Below, one piece after another: positions 44,649 through 57,534 of a DNA stretch of 64,000 nucleotides. The stretch comes from Saprospirales bacterium (GTDB lineage: Bacteria; Bacteroidota; Bacteroidia; Chitinophagales; Saprospiraceae). The notes under the pieces are model-generated. The model was not told the origin of the DNA. It did not search any database and worked only from the letters and a program-made list of their open reading frames with translations. The stretch's first letter is position 1. Every line of letters begins with the position of its first letter. A program made the translations under genes and the position numbers. The stretch lies in NCBI GenBank assembly GCA_016703765.1, contig JADJBL010000045.1, positions 385,444 to 449,443 of the forward strand, written 5' to 3'.

Positions 44649-47579
44649 ATGAAACTCATGAAAAATAAAACACACACTTCCTCCTTAGCAGGGATTCTCT
44701 GCGGGATGTGTGTTTTTATGAGCAGCATGCAAATGAACGCCCAGGGTTTTGAATACAACTTCGGCGGCAACAGTGAAGATCAAGGACAGGCTATCTTACA
44801 AACCGATGACAGAGGCTACCTAATAGCCGGTTACAGCGAATCTTTCGGAACGGACGGCGATCTGGACGTATATGTAGTACGCACGGACGTCGATGGTCAG
44901 GAAATCTGGTCCAACAATTTCGACGAAGGGTTCATCGAGCACGCTTACGGCATGGATGCCACTCAAGATGGTGGTTTTATCATCGTGGGTGACATCCGCC
45001 AAACAGCGCTCGATTCTTTCAAAGTTTATCTGCTCAAAATCAGCCCGCAAGGCGACCTTCTTTGGAGCAACAGCTTCGGAAGCGGTTTTGAGCAAGGGTT
45101 TGACGTTCAGGCTACCGCCGATGGCGGGTATATCCTGGTAGGACGCAAACTCATCCTGCCCAACGGCGACCTAAACATCTACGTAATTAAGGCCGACGCC
45201 AACGGCGACCTGGTCTGGGAGAAAAACTTCGGCGGTTCCGGCGATGATGAAGGCTGGAGCGTGGAAGAACTCAGCGATGGCTACCTGATCGGCGGAAACG
45301 CCATCAACCCAAACACCAGCAGTTCGGACATCTACGCGCTGAAGCTCGACTTCGACGGAAACCAGGTGTGGGACTACTACTTCGACCTCCCCGCTACCTT
45401 CGAACAAAGTTTCGGGATGACCCTTGCCAGCGATGGCGCCTATGTACTGGCAGGCCACAGCGGCTTTTCCCAGATCTTCGTAGGCAAGTTGAGCGCAGAC
45501 GGATCTAGCGACCTCTGGACCCAAACCTTCAGCCAGGGCGTGGGCGGACAAGGAAACGACGTAGTAGAGACTGACGATGGCAACTACGTGATCGGAGGGA
45601 TCGTAGAAACCGATGCAACCAACATCGACCTGTTCATCGCCAAGGTGAATGCCACCGACGGCGCCCCGATATGGACACATTCTTATGGGAGAACTCAAAT
45701 TATCGACTGGGCAGAATCGCTCGTAGAAAGAGCAGATGGAGGTTTTGCCCTGGCAGGATGGAACGGCCAAAGCGCTCAGATCTTCATCAACGATGTGAAG
45801 CTGATCAAAGCGGACGCAGATGGCCGCATCCGCACCAACTACATCGCCGGTAATGTCTTCTACGACGTCAACGGCGACACCAACCAGGACCCGGGCGAAC
45901 CCGGCCTGAACGACTGGGTGATCGAAGCAAACGGAGACAATGGCTCCTCCTGGTTCGGCTCCTCCGATGAGAACGGCTTTTTCTCCGTACTCGTCGACAC
46001 AGGGACCTACGATGTAAAAGCGCATGTAAGAGGGACTATCTGGGAATCTACTTTCCCGATTATCAATAACCTCTCCTTCCCGCTTACATACGATACCATC
46101 GAGGTGGAATTCCCGATGACCCCGACTTACACCTGTCCCTACCTGTTCATTGACTTAGCGACTGACGCAGTAATAGCTTGCGAAAACAGCACCTTCAAAG
46201 TGACTTATCGCAACGAAGGAACTGCCCCCGCGACCGGTGTGAATGTGGTGCTCGAAATCGACCCCGACTGGACTTATGTCAGCTCGACGCTCCCGGTTTC
46301 AAGCCAGATCGGCGACAGCCTTTTCTTCGACATCAACGACCTGGCCCTCGGCGCCGGCGGCGATTTTGAAGTGACCTTTACCGCAAATTGCGATGCACTG
46401 ACCGGAACGAACTTCTTCGTTCGGGCAGACATCTCCTCCGATGAAAATTGCGTTCCTCCTCCGTCCGGTTGGGATGGCTCCAGCCTTCTCGCCACCGCAC
46501 GGTGCGACGGAGACAGCGTGGTCTTCGAACTGCGCAACATCGGCGAGGATATGGACCAGCCCTCGGGCTACATCGTGATCGAGGACGAGATCATGGGCAA
46601 AGCAGAACCCACTCCTGTTGATCCCCTTCCTGCGGGCAACTCGATGCTGGTGAAACGCGAAGCCAACGGAAGCACCTGGCGGATCGTGGCGGCTCAAAGC
46701 CCCAACCACCCCGGCAAAAGCATCCCGACCATCGCGATCGAAGGTTGTGTGGACGGCGGCGGAACGGATTTCTCCAGAGGCATGGTCACCATGTTCCCGG
46801 AAGACGAAGCCGATGTGTTTACCGCCATCGACGTACAGGAAAGCGTAGAAGGAATTGCCACGATCGACCTCAGAGGCTATCCCAAAGGATACGGCCCCGC
46901 GGGCAACGACACCATCGCGGCGAATGTAGATATCGAATACCACGTTCTCTTTCAAAATACCACCGAAGATACCCTTTACTGGGTAGCCGTTCGGGACTCC
47001 CTCGCACTGGAACACTTGAATATTGCGACCATCCAGCCGGGCGCAGGCAGCCATCCTTACAACTTCCAGGCCTATGACAACGGCATCGTGAAGTTTGTCT
47101 TCGAAAACATCGTGCTGCCGCCCGCCAGCGCAAACCCGGATGCTTCCAAAGGGTTCATCCAGTTCAGGATCTCGCAACAAGCCGACCTCGAAGAAGGTAC
47201 GGTGATCTTCAACAAAGCCCTGCTGTTTGTAGGGTACGATGAAATTCCGGTCACAAGCGCGCTCGAACGCCACGTAATAGGCGGCGCCACATTGGGAGAC
47301 TTCGTCGTCTCCGCAGACGGAGAAGTACTGATCCCGGGTGTGTTGGTGAAAATCTTCCCCAACCCGATGGGCGGCCAGTCGACCATCCTGGTAGAAGGAA
47401 AAGCCTTCAACCAACTTGAAGTGAAAGTTTACGACGCCGCCGGGCGCCTGGTTCGCCAGGAAAAATCGGCGGGCGATCAAATAGCGATGACAAAAGGCGA
47501 CCTGAAAGCAGGTTCCTATTTCTTTGTTCTCGAAGCCGACGGACAGAAACTTAAAACTGGCAAGATAATTGTTCAGTAG
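44649..47579 (+). CDS. Large secreted T9SS protein with propeller-like repeats and DUF7619-like region
   Basis: A 976-aa protein. The ATG at 44649 gives a signal peptide (LAGILCGMCVFMSSMQMNAQ); earlier in-frame ATGs would bury it. Residues about 40-400 are repeats of about 50-60 aa with the core DGGFIIVGD / DGGYILVGR / DGYLIGGN, each followed by ...DLVWEKNFGGSGDDEG-like turns, consistent with a beta-propeller. An SdrD_B-like segment follows (YIAGNVFYDVNGDTNQDPGE), then a DUF11/DUF7619-like region (DIEYHVLFQNTTEDTLYWVA). The C-terminus is a type A T9SS sorting domain (KIFPNPMGGQSTILVEG ... LKAGSYFFVLEADG). Function unknown; surface display or release is expected. Confidence 0.85.
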   Translation: MKLMKNKTHTSSLAGILCGMCVFMSSMQMNAQGFEYNFGGNSEDQGQAILQTDDRGYLIAGYSESFGTDGDLDVYVVRTDVDGQEIWSNNFDEGFIEHAYGMDATQDGGFIIVGDIRQTALDSFKVYLLKISPQGDLLWSNSFGSGFEQGFDVQATADGGYILVGRKLILPNGDLNIYVIKADANGDLVWEKNFGGSGDDEGWSVEELSDGYLIGGNAINPNTSSSDIYALKLDFDGNQVWDYYFDLPATFEQSFGMTLASDGAYVLAGHSGFSQIFVGKLSADGSSDLWTQTFSQGVGGQGNDVVETDDGNYVIGGIVETDATNIDLFIAKVNATDGAPIWTHSYGRTQIIDWAESLVERADGGFALAGWNGQSAQIFINDVKLIKADADGRIRTNYIAGNVFYDVNGDTNQDPGEPGLNDWVIEANGDNGSSWFGSSDENGFFSVLVDTGTYDVKAHVRGTIWESTFPIINNLSFPLTYDTIEVEFPMTPTYTCPYLFIDLATDAVIACENSTFKVTYRNEGTAPATGVNVVLEIDPDWTYVSSTLPVSSQIGDSLFFDINDLALGAGGDFEVTFTANCDALTGTNFFVRADISSDENCVPPPSGWDGSSLLATARCDGDSVVFELRNIGEDMDQPSGYIVIEDEIMGKAEPTPVDPLPAGNSMLVKREANGSTWRIVAAQSPNHPGKSIPTIAIEGCVDGGGTDFSRGMVTMFPEDEADVFTAIDVQESVEGIATIDLRGYPKGYGPAGNDTIAANVDIEYHVLFQNTTEDTLYWVAVRDSLALEHLNIATIQPGAGSHPYNFQAYDNGIVKFVFENIVLPPASANPDASKGFIQFRISQQADLEEGTVIFNKALLFVGYDEIPVTSALERHVIGGATLGDFVVSADGEVLIPGVLVKIFPNPMGGQSTILVEGKAFNQLEVKVYDAAGRLVRQEKSAGDQIAMTKGDLKAGSYFFVLEADGQKLKTGKIIVQ

Positions 47580-47914
47580 GGTAGAAGGCCCGTCAAAAGT
47601 GCTCTTTGAAATCCATTTCAAAAACCGATTACATACTTGAAACTTCGGAGAGGAAGGGTGCAAAAAAAGCCCCCTTCCTCGAAGAAAACCCCAAAACCGG
47701 AAAGTACCCAAAACCAACCCCGAATACGATCGGGGAATTAACCCAAGTCCGATTTAAGTTGTTCTCAAGACCGATTTAAAAAAATTCCCAAAACCGACCA
47801 GGTCTTTCAAAAGAGAAAGGCCAACCCAAAAACCGGACATTAGTTAATGATGCGTGTGTAATGATGTACTCCCAAAGGGCCTTTTTTGGCCCTTTGGAAC
47901 ATCCTCTCAAACTT

Positions 47915-47950
47915 GGACATTTTCATGAGATTATAATTTGTTAGTAGCGC
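47915..47950 (+). repeat. 36-nt element, copy 1
   Basis: GGACATTTTCATGAG, then ATTATAATTTGTTAGTAGCGC. It is identical to 48093-48129 except for one T in a T-run. The ATAATTTG part resembles a -7 promoter box, and a terminator begins 4 nt later. Confidence 0.8.
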
Positions 47951-47954
47951 AACT

Positions 47955-47983
47955 GTCCCACCCCTCCGGGGTGGGACCTTTTT
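47955..47983 (+). terminator. Intrinsic terminator 1
   Basis: Arms 47955-47964 and 47968-47977 (GTCCCACCCC and complement), 3-nt loop, then C and five T. Confidence 0.9.
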
Positions 47984-48092
47984 AACCCTCGCGCAGGGAC
48001 AAAAACTCCGAAAGCAGAACGTTAAGAAATGATTAACAATTGATTGTGTGGAAATTGTGAACGTTTTGCCTCTTAGAGGAGTTATTTAGGTA

Positions 48093-48129
48093 GGACATTT
48101 TTCATGAGATTATAATTTGTTAGTAGCGC
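48093..48129 (+). repeat. 37-nt element, copy 2
   Basis: Second copy of the 47915-47950 element, one T longer, again placed immediately before an intrinsic terminator of unrelated sequence. Confidence 0.8.
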
Positions 48130-48164
48130 GAGGGCCCGTCACCAGATGGGCCCTCTTTTTTTTT
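48130..48164 (+). terminator. Intrinsic terminator 2
   Basis: Arms 48130-48137 and 48148-48155 (GAGGGCCC and complement), 10-nt loop, then nine T. Confidence 0.9.
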
Positions 48165-48171
48165 AGGTTTG

Positions 48172-48259
48172 TTGGGGGGGGGGTGGGGGTTTTAAGGTTT
48201 TAAAAAGAGGGGGGGGTGAGGCAGCGGGGGGGGGAGTGTTTGGGGGGGGGGGGGGGGGC
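48172..48259. other. Poly-G low-complexity tract
   Basis: G runs of up to about 17, separated by short T- and A-rich pieces, directly after the stop side of asnS. The character is unlike any neighbouring DNA and suggests low-quality sequence or an artificial join. Confidence 0.6.
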
Positions 48260-48260
48260 G

Positions 48261-49697
<1,437 letters not shown>

Positions 49698-49751
49698 GTT
49701 TTTCAGGTTGCGGTTGCTAAGGATTATTTCTTCCCAATTTTAATGAAACTA

Positions 49752-49818
49752 CTTCTTAGCGTTCTTAGCGCCTTAGCGGTTTTGAAATTTTAACCGCAAA
49801 GACGCAAGAACGCGAAGA
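49752..49818. repeat. Inverted repeat of the AACCGCnAAGnCGC type
   Basis: CTTAGCGTTCTTAGCGCC-like sequence at 49752-49781 is followed by AACCGCAAAGACGCAAGAAC-like sequence at 49793-49818. The arms pair imperfectly. Related sequence occurs at 61631-61690. It lies upstream of asnS on the minus strand and after the DCC gene stop. Confidence 0.6.
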
Positions 49819-49890
49819 GGCCCCCCCTCAAATCCGGAAATTATTTTCATTACGATCCTAAAAAGTTGCGAAAATATGGATTATTAACTA

Positions 49891-50310
49891 TTAGTCCAAA
49901 AACAGGCTTTTTAGTTCCGGAGTCGGCACCATACAGGATTCCCGTTTGCCGAACCACCTGTATCGATTCCTGGCTACCCAGTTGTAGATGGCGTCCCGGA
50001 TAAACTTTGGCAACAGATAGAATACCTGAAACAGCGGCCACAAAGCCCCCATGTGCGCGGAAACCCGCAGCGCCACATCGGAATGGGTATAGGCCTTCCC
50101 CCCTTCGATCAAAATGACCGAGTCGATTTGCACCAGGGAAAGTCCCACTTCCTCCATCAACTTCTTTCCCGTCTCCGATTGCAGGGAGGCATAGCGATAC
50201 CTCCGCTTCGGATCGCGCAGGATGAGGAATTGCACAAACCCGTTGCAGAGGTTGCACACGCCGTCGAAGAGAATAACCGAGGGGCTTGAGACACTATCTG
50301 TGGTTGTCAT
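49891..50310 (-). CDS. DCC-family thiol-disulfide oxidoreductase-like protein (DUF393)
   Basis: A 139-aa protein with the family-defining motif VILFDGVCNLCNGFVQFLIL (DxxCxxC) and LPKFIRDAIYNWVARNRYRW near the C-terminus. DCC proteins have a thioredoxin-like fold and presumed redox function; the physiological substrate is not known. It is downstream of guaB on the same strand, separated by the perfect palindrome at 50339-50405. Confidence 0.9.
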   Translation of the reverse strand: MTTTDSVSSPSVILFDGVCNLCNGFVQFLILRDPKRRYRYASLQSETGKKLMEEVGLSLVQIDSVILIEGGKAYTHSDVALRVSAHMGALWPLFQVFYLLPKFIRDAIYNWVARNRYRWFGKRESCMVPTPELKSLFLD

Positions 50311-50338
50311 GGAATAGGAACATGATAGAAAGGACTTA

Positions 50339-50405
50339 GTTAATGAGTTAATAAGTTAATGAGTTATTGACTTACAATAACTCATTAACTTATTAACTCA
50401 TTAAC
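50339..50405. repeat. Perfect 30-bp palindrome made of GTTAAT units
   Basis: Arms 50339-50368 and 50376-50405 are exact reverse complements around a 7-nt loop. Each arm contains GTTAATGAG, GTTAATAA and GTTAATGAG in tandem. It lies between guaB and the DCC gene on the same strand and may terminate guaB. Confidence 0.9.
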
Positions 50406-50419
50406 TTTAGAAAAATAAC

Positions 50420-52504
<2,085 letters not shown>

Positions 52505-52720
52505 ATGACTTTTCTTGGTAAGTATCTTTCTGACAAATCTATAAATAAAGCAGAAGTCTCTAGAAAAACTGGAATTCGAAAATCACGTCTTAGTCAACTA
52601 AGCACAAAAGAAAACACTAATCTTAAAGCGGAAGAATTATATCTGATTTCAAAAGCAATAGACGCAGACCCTAAAGAGATTCTTCAAAAAATGTACGGAC
52701 ACTTAATACTAAATAAATAG
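52505..52720 (+). CDS. Small XRE-family HTH regulator (possible R-M controller)
   Basis: A 71-aa helix-turn-helix protein: KYLSDKSINKAEVSRKTGIR carries the first helices and KSRLSQLSTKENTNLKAEEL the recognition region, then LYLISKAIDADPKEILQKMY. It is the right size and place for a controller protein of a restriction-modification operon, 3 nt before the methyltransferase ATG. Reading frame intact. Confidence 0.8.
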   Translation: MTFLGKYLSDKSINKAEVSRKTGIRKSRLSQLSTKENTNLKAEELYLISKAIDADPKEILQKMYGHLILNK

Positions 52721-52723
52721 GCA

Positions 52724-53963
52724 TGAAAAACTAAATTTCATAGACTTATTTTCAGGTGCAGGTGGGTTGTCTGAGGGGTTTTATTAAAGCTGGATTTACC
52801 CCTATTGCACACGTGGAAATAGACAAAAATGCTTGTGACACTCTTGAAACTCGATTAGTATATCATAAATTAAAATCTGAAAATAGGATACAAAAATATT
52901 ACGACTATATCTCAGAAAAAATGACTCGAGAGGAATTTTTAAAAGACTTTGTTAATTCCGAACTTTCTAAATCCGTAATAAATATTCCTATTGGCGGAGA
53001 TAACAACAAAATCATATTTGAAAAAAAATAGATAAACTTGCTAAAGGGAAAAAATCGACCTAATTGTCGGTGGGCCACCTTGCCAAGCATATTCTCATGT
53101 CGGAAGGGCTAGAGACAAAGATGGAATGAAAAATGACCCACGAAATTTTCTTTATAAAGAATATGCTAAGTTCCTGAAAAAATATGAGCCAAAAGTTTTG
53201 TTTTTGAGAACGTAATGGGACTAATAACGCTGAGAAAGGAAGTTATTTTAAAAATATGCAAGCATATTTTAAACGTATTGGATATGAATTAGATTATACA
53301 ATCCAGAAGTCAGAACATTTCGGAGTTTTACAAAAAGAAGAAGAATAATTTTAATTGGCTGGCAAAAGGTACGTATTTTAAATACCCGAAATTTGATAAG
53401 ATTCAAGAAAAATTTACAGTAAGTGAAATTCTGTCTGATTTAGAAATGTTAAAACCTGGAGAACAAAAAAATATTACTAAATATTCAAAACCAGCAACGA
53501 AATATCTTGAAAAATATGAAATACGAAACGGAATTGATTTTGTAACCCAACATATCACAAGACCTCACAATGAAAGAGATTTAAACATCTATAAAATTGC
53601 AATAAACAAATGGCTGAAAAATCAGAAAGGTTAAAATACCCTGATTTGCCAGACGAACTTAAAACCCATAAAAACGAAAAGTCTTTTGTTGACAGATACA
53701 AAGTTGTCGATATCAATGGTCTTTCTCATACTATGGTAGCACATATTGCTAAAGATGGCCATTATTATATCTATCCTGACAACAAGCAAATAAGATCGCT
53801 ATCTGTAAGAGAAGCTGCAAGAATCCAGTCTTTCCCTGATGATTTCTTCTTTGAAGGTGGAAGAAATGCTGCGTTTAGGCAAATAGGCAATGCTGTTCCT
53901 CCTCTAATGGCTAATGAAATCGCAAATAAAATCAAAGAACAACTTCAAGATGGGAAATATTAA
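52724..53963 (+). CDS. DNA (cytosine-5) methyltransferase, frame broken by about eight one-base shifts
   Basis: Joining the frames gives a protein of about 413 aa with every key C5-MTase motif in order: FIDLFSGAGGLSEGF (I, AdoMet), GGPPCQAYSHVGRARDKDG (IV, catalytic Cys), VFVFENVMG (VI, ENV), FGVLQKRRRIILIG (VIII), SLSVREAARIQSFPDDF (IX) and FRQIGNAVPPLMA (X). The breaks fall at 52727-52731 (A-run), 52779-52782 (T-run), about 53030, about 53050, about 53205 and 53230, about 53365 and about 53630. Nearly all are homopolymers lacking one A or T. No stop arises by substitution within the motifs. The gene is probably intact in the organism. Its end overlaps the next gene by 14 nt. Confidence 0.85.
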
Positions 53964-56159
53964 ACACTTTAAACCAAAAGCACATATCTTAAGATTATTA
54001 GGTGAAGAGCTCATAAAAAGCCCAATTATGGCAATTTATGAGTTGGTCAAGAATAGTTATGACGCTGACTCTAGCTTTGTGAATGTAAATTTTTTTAATA
54101 TTCAGGACAAGACAAATGCAATTGTTACAATAGAAGACAATGGGACTGGGCTTACTAGTGATGTTATTGAAAATGTTTGGCTTGAACCGTGAACAGACCA
54201 TAGAAAGCCAATTGATGAAGATGGAAATCGAATAATTAATCGAAGCCCAATCTATAACCGAGTTCCAATGGGAGAAAAGGAGTTGGCCGTTTTGCTGTAC
54301 ATAAATTGGGAAACGTTATAACCCTAATAACAAGACCTGCTGAAATAATTGAAGATGCAGCAAGAAATAAAGTAAAGGTTGTGCTAGATTATGAAATAAC
54401 CTTAACAATTGATTGGAAAGCTTTTTCTCAATCAAAATATTTAGAAGACATTCCTATTTCCTGGCAGACAGAAACAGATAAAACAAAATTTCACTTCCAA
54501 GATAATTCTGGAACATTAATAAAAAAGTGACATCATTGAAGAACCTTGGACAAGAAGGATGGCAAGAAGCCTTAAAAGGAATATTGTTTCAATGTTGTCC
54601 CCAAAAAAATGATTCAACAAAATTTAAAAATAAAACTAGATTTTAGTAATCATATGGCTAGAAGATTTTCCAAATGCTCAGGAGATTTTGAAAATCGCTC
54701 CATATAAATTTACAGCTTTATTAGACAAAGACTATAACCTCACTTTTGATTACATATGTGAGTTTGAGCTTAATGAAGATTTTGGTAAAAGAAGGATTGA
54801 CAATAAATGCATTAATATAAAAGGTGAATTAATCAAAAAATCCAAAGTTGAGTTAGAAAAAGAAGAAATTTTAACAGAAATTGAACTTGACGAGCAACTC
54901 GAAATTTTTAATAGACCTCTTCCTTTCGGAACTGTTTTACTTGAATCCTATACGTATGATCTAGACCCAGAAACTTTACGAAATTATACTTATGATTCTA
55001 AAACGCTTAAAAGTGTATTGAAATTCCACGCAGGGATTAAAGTTTTTAAGGATGAAATGAGAGTATTCAATTATGGGGAACCTGGCAATGACTGGCTTGA
55101 ATTAGAAAACAGAAGGGTTAATAATAAATCATGGATTTCTAACAATCTAAATATAGGCTTTGTTTATTTAGACTCTCAGAATTCTAATTGTTTAATTGAA
55201 AAACTAATCGGGAAGGATTTGTAGAAAGTGTGAATTATAAGCTATTCGAAAATTGTCTTATTGGTATTCCTCAATGAATACAGAATCTGGCGTTGGAAAG
55301 ACAGAAAAAAATGGCTTGAATATATAAACCCCCGCACCAAAAGCAAAAGACTACCAAGACCAAACGTCTCATTTTAAAGAACTTATAGATTCAACGGATT
55401 TCTCAGATGCTGAAAAAAGGGAAAATTAAAAAAAGGCTGAAAACCTTCAAAAAGGATTTTGAAGAAAAGAAAGAAACACTTTTGATCCCCTGCGGGCGTT
55501 GGGATGACAGCTTCTGTTGCACTTCACGAAATTGAAAAAATTAGTAACCTAGAATGAAAGAAGTTGTAAATGACAACCCATTTCAACCTGTTTTAGCAAA
55601 TGAAAAAAGTAGATGAGCTGCGGATGATTATGTTCAAGGTATTTTATCTGTTCTACGAAAAGGAGGAAATAAACCAATAAATATTATTGAATCGCTTGAT
55701 AAAGCAATTCCTAATTATGGTTTTAAACTAAAAACTAGAAAACCAGAGAAATCTACAAAACGACTTTGATGATTCACTTGATACAATCAAATGCGATAAA
55801 AGATATTTTGTTGCAATGATTATGAATGTAATAGATAATAGCATCTATTGGCTAGATACAATTTATAAAAAAGAAAATAAAGGAATCTATGTTAAAACTT
55901 ATTTAGATAATGACATTCCTTTGAAGAATTGTTATTGTAGATAATGGACCAGGGTTTAAAGACGAAATCACGGATTTAGTTAACCATTCTTCTCGAGAAA
56001 GGATGACGGTATTGGTATAGGTCTGCACTTGATTGACACAATTATGATGAAGTATGGGAAATTTGAAATTCTTGAAAATTCAGATTTAGATGATATTGAA
56101 GTTCCAACAAAAAATATAGAGGCGCAGCCATTAAATTATCATTCAGTAAAAACCAGTAA
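53950..56159 (+). CDS. Dual-GHKL ATPase/histidine-kinase-like protein, multiple one-base shifts
   Basis: About 736 aa when frames are joined. The N-terminal GHKL ATPase has ELVKNSYDADSSFVNV (N-box), VTIEDNGTGLTSDV (G1) and GEKGVGRFAVHKLG (G2). A middle region ends in LIEKTNREGFVES, a pattern I associate with MORC-like ATPases of restriction operons. Next, GVGMTASVALHEIEKI (His codon at 55525-55527) resembles a histidine-kinase H-box. The C-terminal HATPase has FVAMIMNVIDNSIYWL, VDNGPGFKDE and DGIGIGLHLIDTIM. So a MORC-like ATPase is fused to a complete kinase core. It overlaps the methyltransferase and is 2 nt from the receiver gene. About eight shifts, mostly at A/T runs. Confidence 0.75.
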
Positions 56160-56161
56160 AT

Positions 56162-57463
56162 ATGCTTTCATTTGAACCAAGAGTTGCTATAATAGATGAT
56201 AAATTTGAAGAAATTAAGGGTATCCGAGAGCAATATCAGGAAGAAGGCGTAGGGAGAAAATATTTCAATGGACATCTGACAGATCCTGACCCAAAACCGG
56301 CTATTCGTTTTTCCGATTTAAACTTAATATTTCTGGATGTCCATTTTACAGATAATCCTGCTGATTATGACCCAACTCATTGTGCAGCTTGGCTTGATAG
56401 CCTATTAACTGAAAATTCATTTTATATTCTAGTGCTATGGTCGAAAGAGACAGATAAAAAAGATGAAATTTTGGAAGAACTAAAAAGATTAAAAAGGAAC
56501 CGTTCTTGTTTTTGCTGAACAGAAGATCGATTATCAAACCCAAGATGGTTGGGATTTTAAAAATTGAGGACTCAATAAACGTAAAACTTGCTGATTATCC
56601 AGAATTGGAAGAACTTTCAAATTGGAAGAAAAATGTTGCAGTTTCGTCGAATCTAGTTATTGGGCATTTAACCAGCAATAATTCACCTCATACTTTAAAA
56701 AAGAAATTGCAAAAATTATACTCGGCCATGGTGGGACATCATTAGTGCGAAATCCAAACAACGATTTTAAAAGAGAAACATTGTTTGAAGCATTAGATTC
56801 TGTATTAATATCAAATACTAAAGGATTAATCCCGTTTAATGAAATTTCAGAAGGTAATACTAATGACTTATATCAAATACCTGATAGTGTTCAGACTGAT
56901 GTTGATTCAAAACTTAATAGTTGGTTTCATTTCAAGCTTCACAAAGCACCTTTGAATCAGGAAGTTATTAGGCCTGGAACTATTTGTACTTTTAAGAACA
57001 GCCTGTTAAAAATTATTACAACATTCAAAATGATGAGCATATTAACAAGTATTTATCTCATCAAATTGAAAAAGTAAATTGCCGGATTCTTCAACTGAAT
57101 TAATAGATATTTGCCTTTTAATTTCTAGACCTTGTGATATTTCTCAGAATAAATATGGTAAAAATCTTAAACTTATTAGTGGTGTTTTAATTAAGAATCC
57201 AGAAAGGAAAGGAAAGGAAAAAAAGAATTTAAGAAAGGTGATTCTGGTCTAATTTCTATAAAACTCTATGACCATTTGCAATTTTCCGAAAAAGAAAATG
57301 ACATTGCATTAATATTTGATTATAGGTATGTTTTCTCAGTCCCTGAAAAAAATATTTATTAACAAATTTGAAAATATAAAAGTTTTTAACAAAGAGTTAC
57401 TCGCAAATACAAGTTGAATACAGTTCATATTCTAGTAGGTTAGGAATTACTCAAATAATATAA
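56162..57463 (+). CDS. Receiver-like domain protein with unknown C-terminal domain, frame-shifted
   Basis: About 430 aa after joining frames. The N-terminal 110 residues look like a receiver: VAIIDDKFEEI (acidic pair, 12-13), NLIFLDVHF (phospho-acceptor Asp about 59), ILVLWSKET (Ser about 94) and a possible Lys in AEQKID. The C-terminal part has no family I recognise. It contains NLVIGHLTSNNSPHTLKK, ICLLISRPCDISQNKYGK and QVEYSSYSSRLGITQII just before the stop. Lying directly after a kinase-like gene, it is the natural phosphorylation partner; the C-terminal half may be the effector (inference). Shifts occur near 56500, 56700-56740, 57010, 57075, 57225 and 57360. Confidence 0.7.
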
Positions 57464-57534
57464 ATATGTCAGCCCTTAAAGCCAACCCTGTGGCGACCGT
57501 GCCAACTTCAACCCACGGGAACAATATAGAGAGT

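Larger units (their letters stand above)
47580..48260. other. Long non-coding gap with repeats, terminators and poly-G
   Basis: About 680 bp without a convincing gene. The first 270 bp carries scattered ACCGATTT/AAAACCGG motifs and a GAGGAAGGG inverted repeat (47650-47658 with 47672-47680). Next is a 10-bp hairpin around 47872-47896. Then come two copies of a 36-37 nt element, each followed by an intrinsic terminator, and finally poly-G sequence. Confidence 0.7.

Noticed and set aside
46299..47717. 472-codon open frame antisense to the large T9SS protein
   Set aside because: The sense strand has a signal peptide, repeats and a sorting domain; the antisense has none.
47580..48260. tRNA or rRNA gene in the large gap
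   Set aside because: No cloverleaf or CCA-ended structure could be drawn; only simple hairpins are present.
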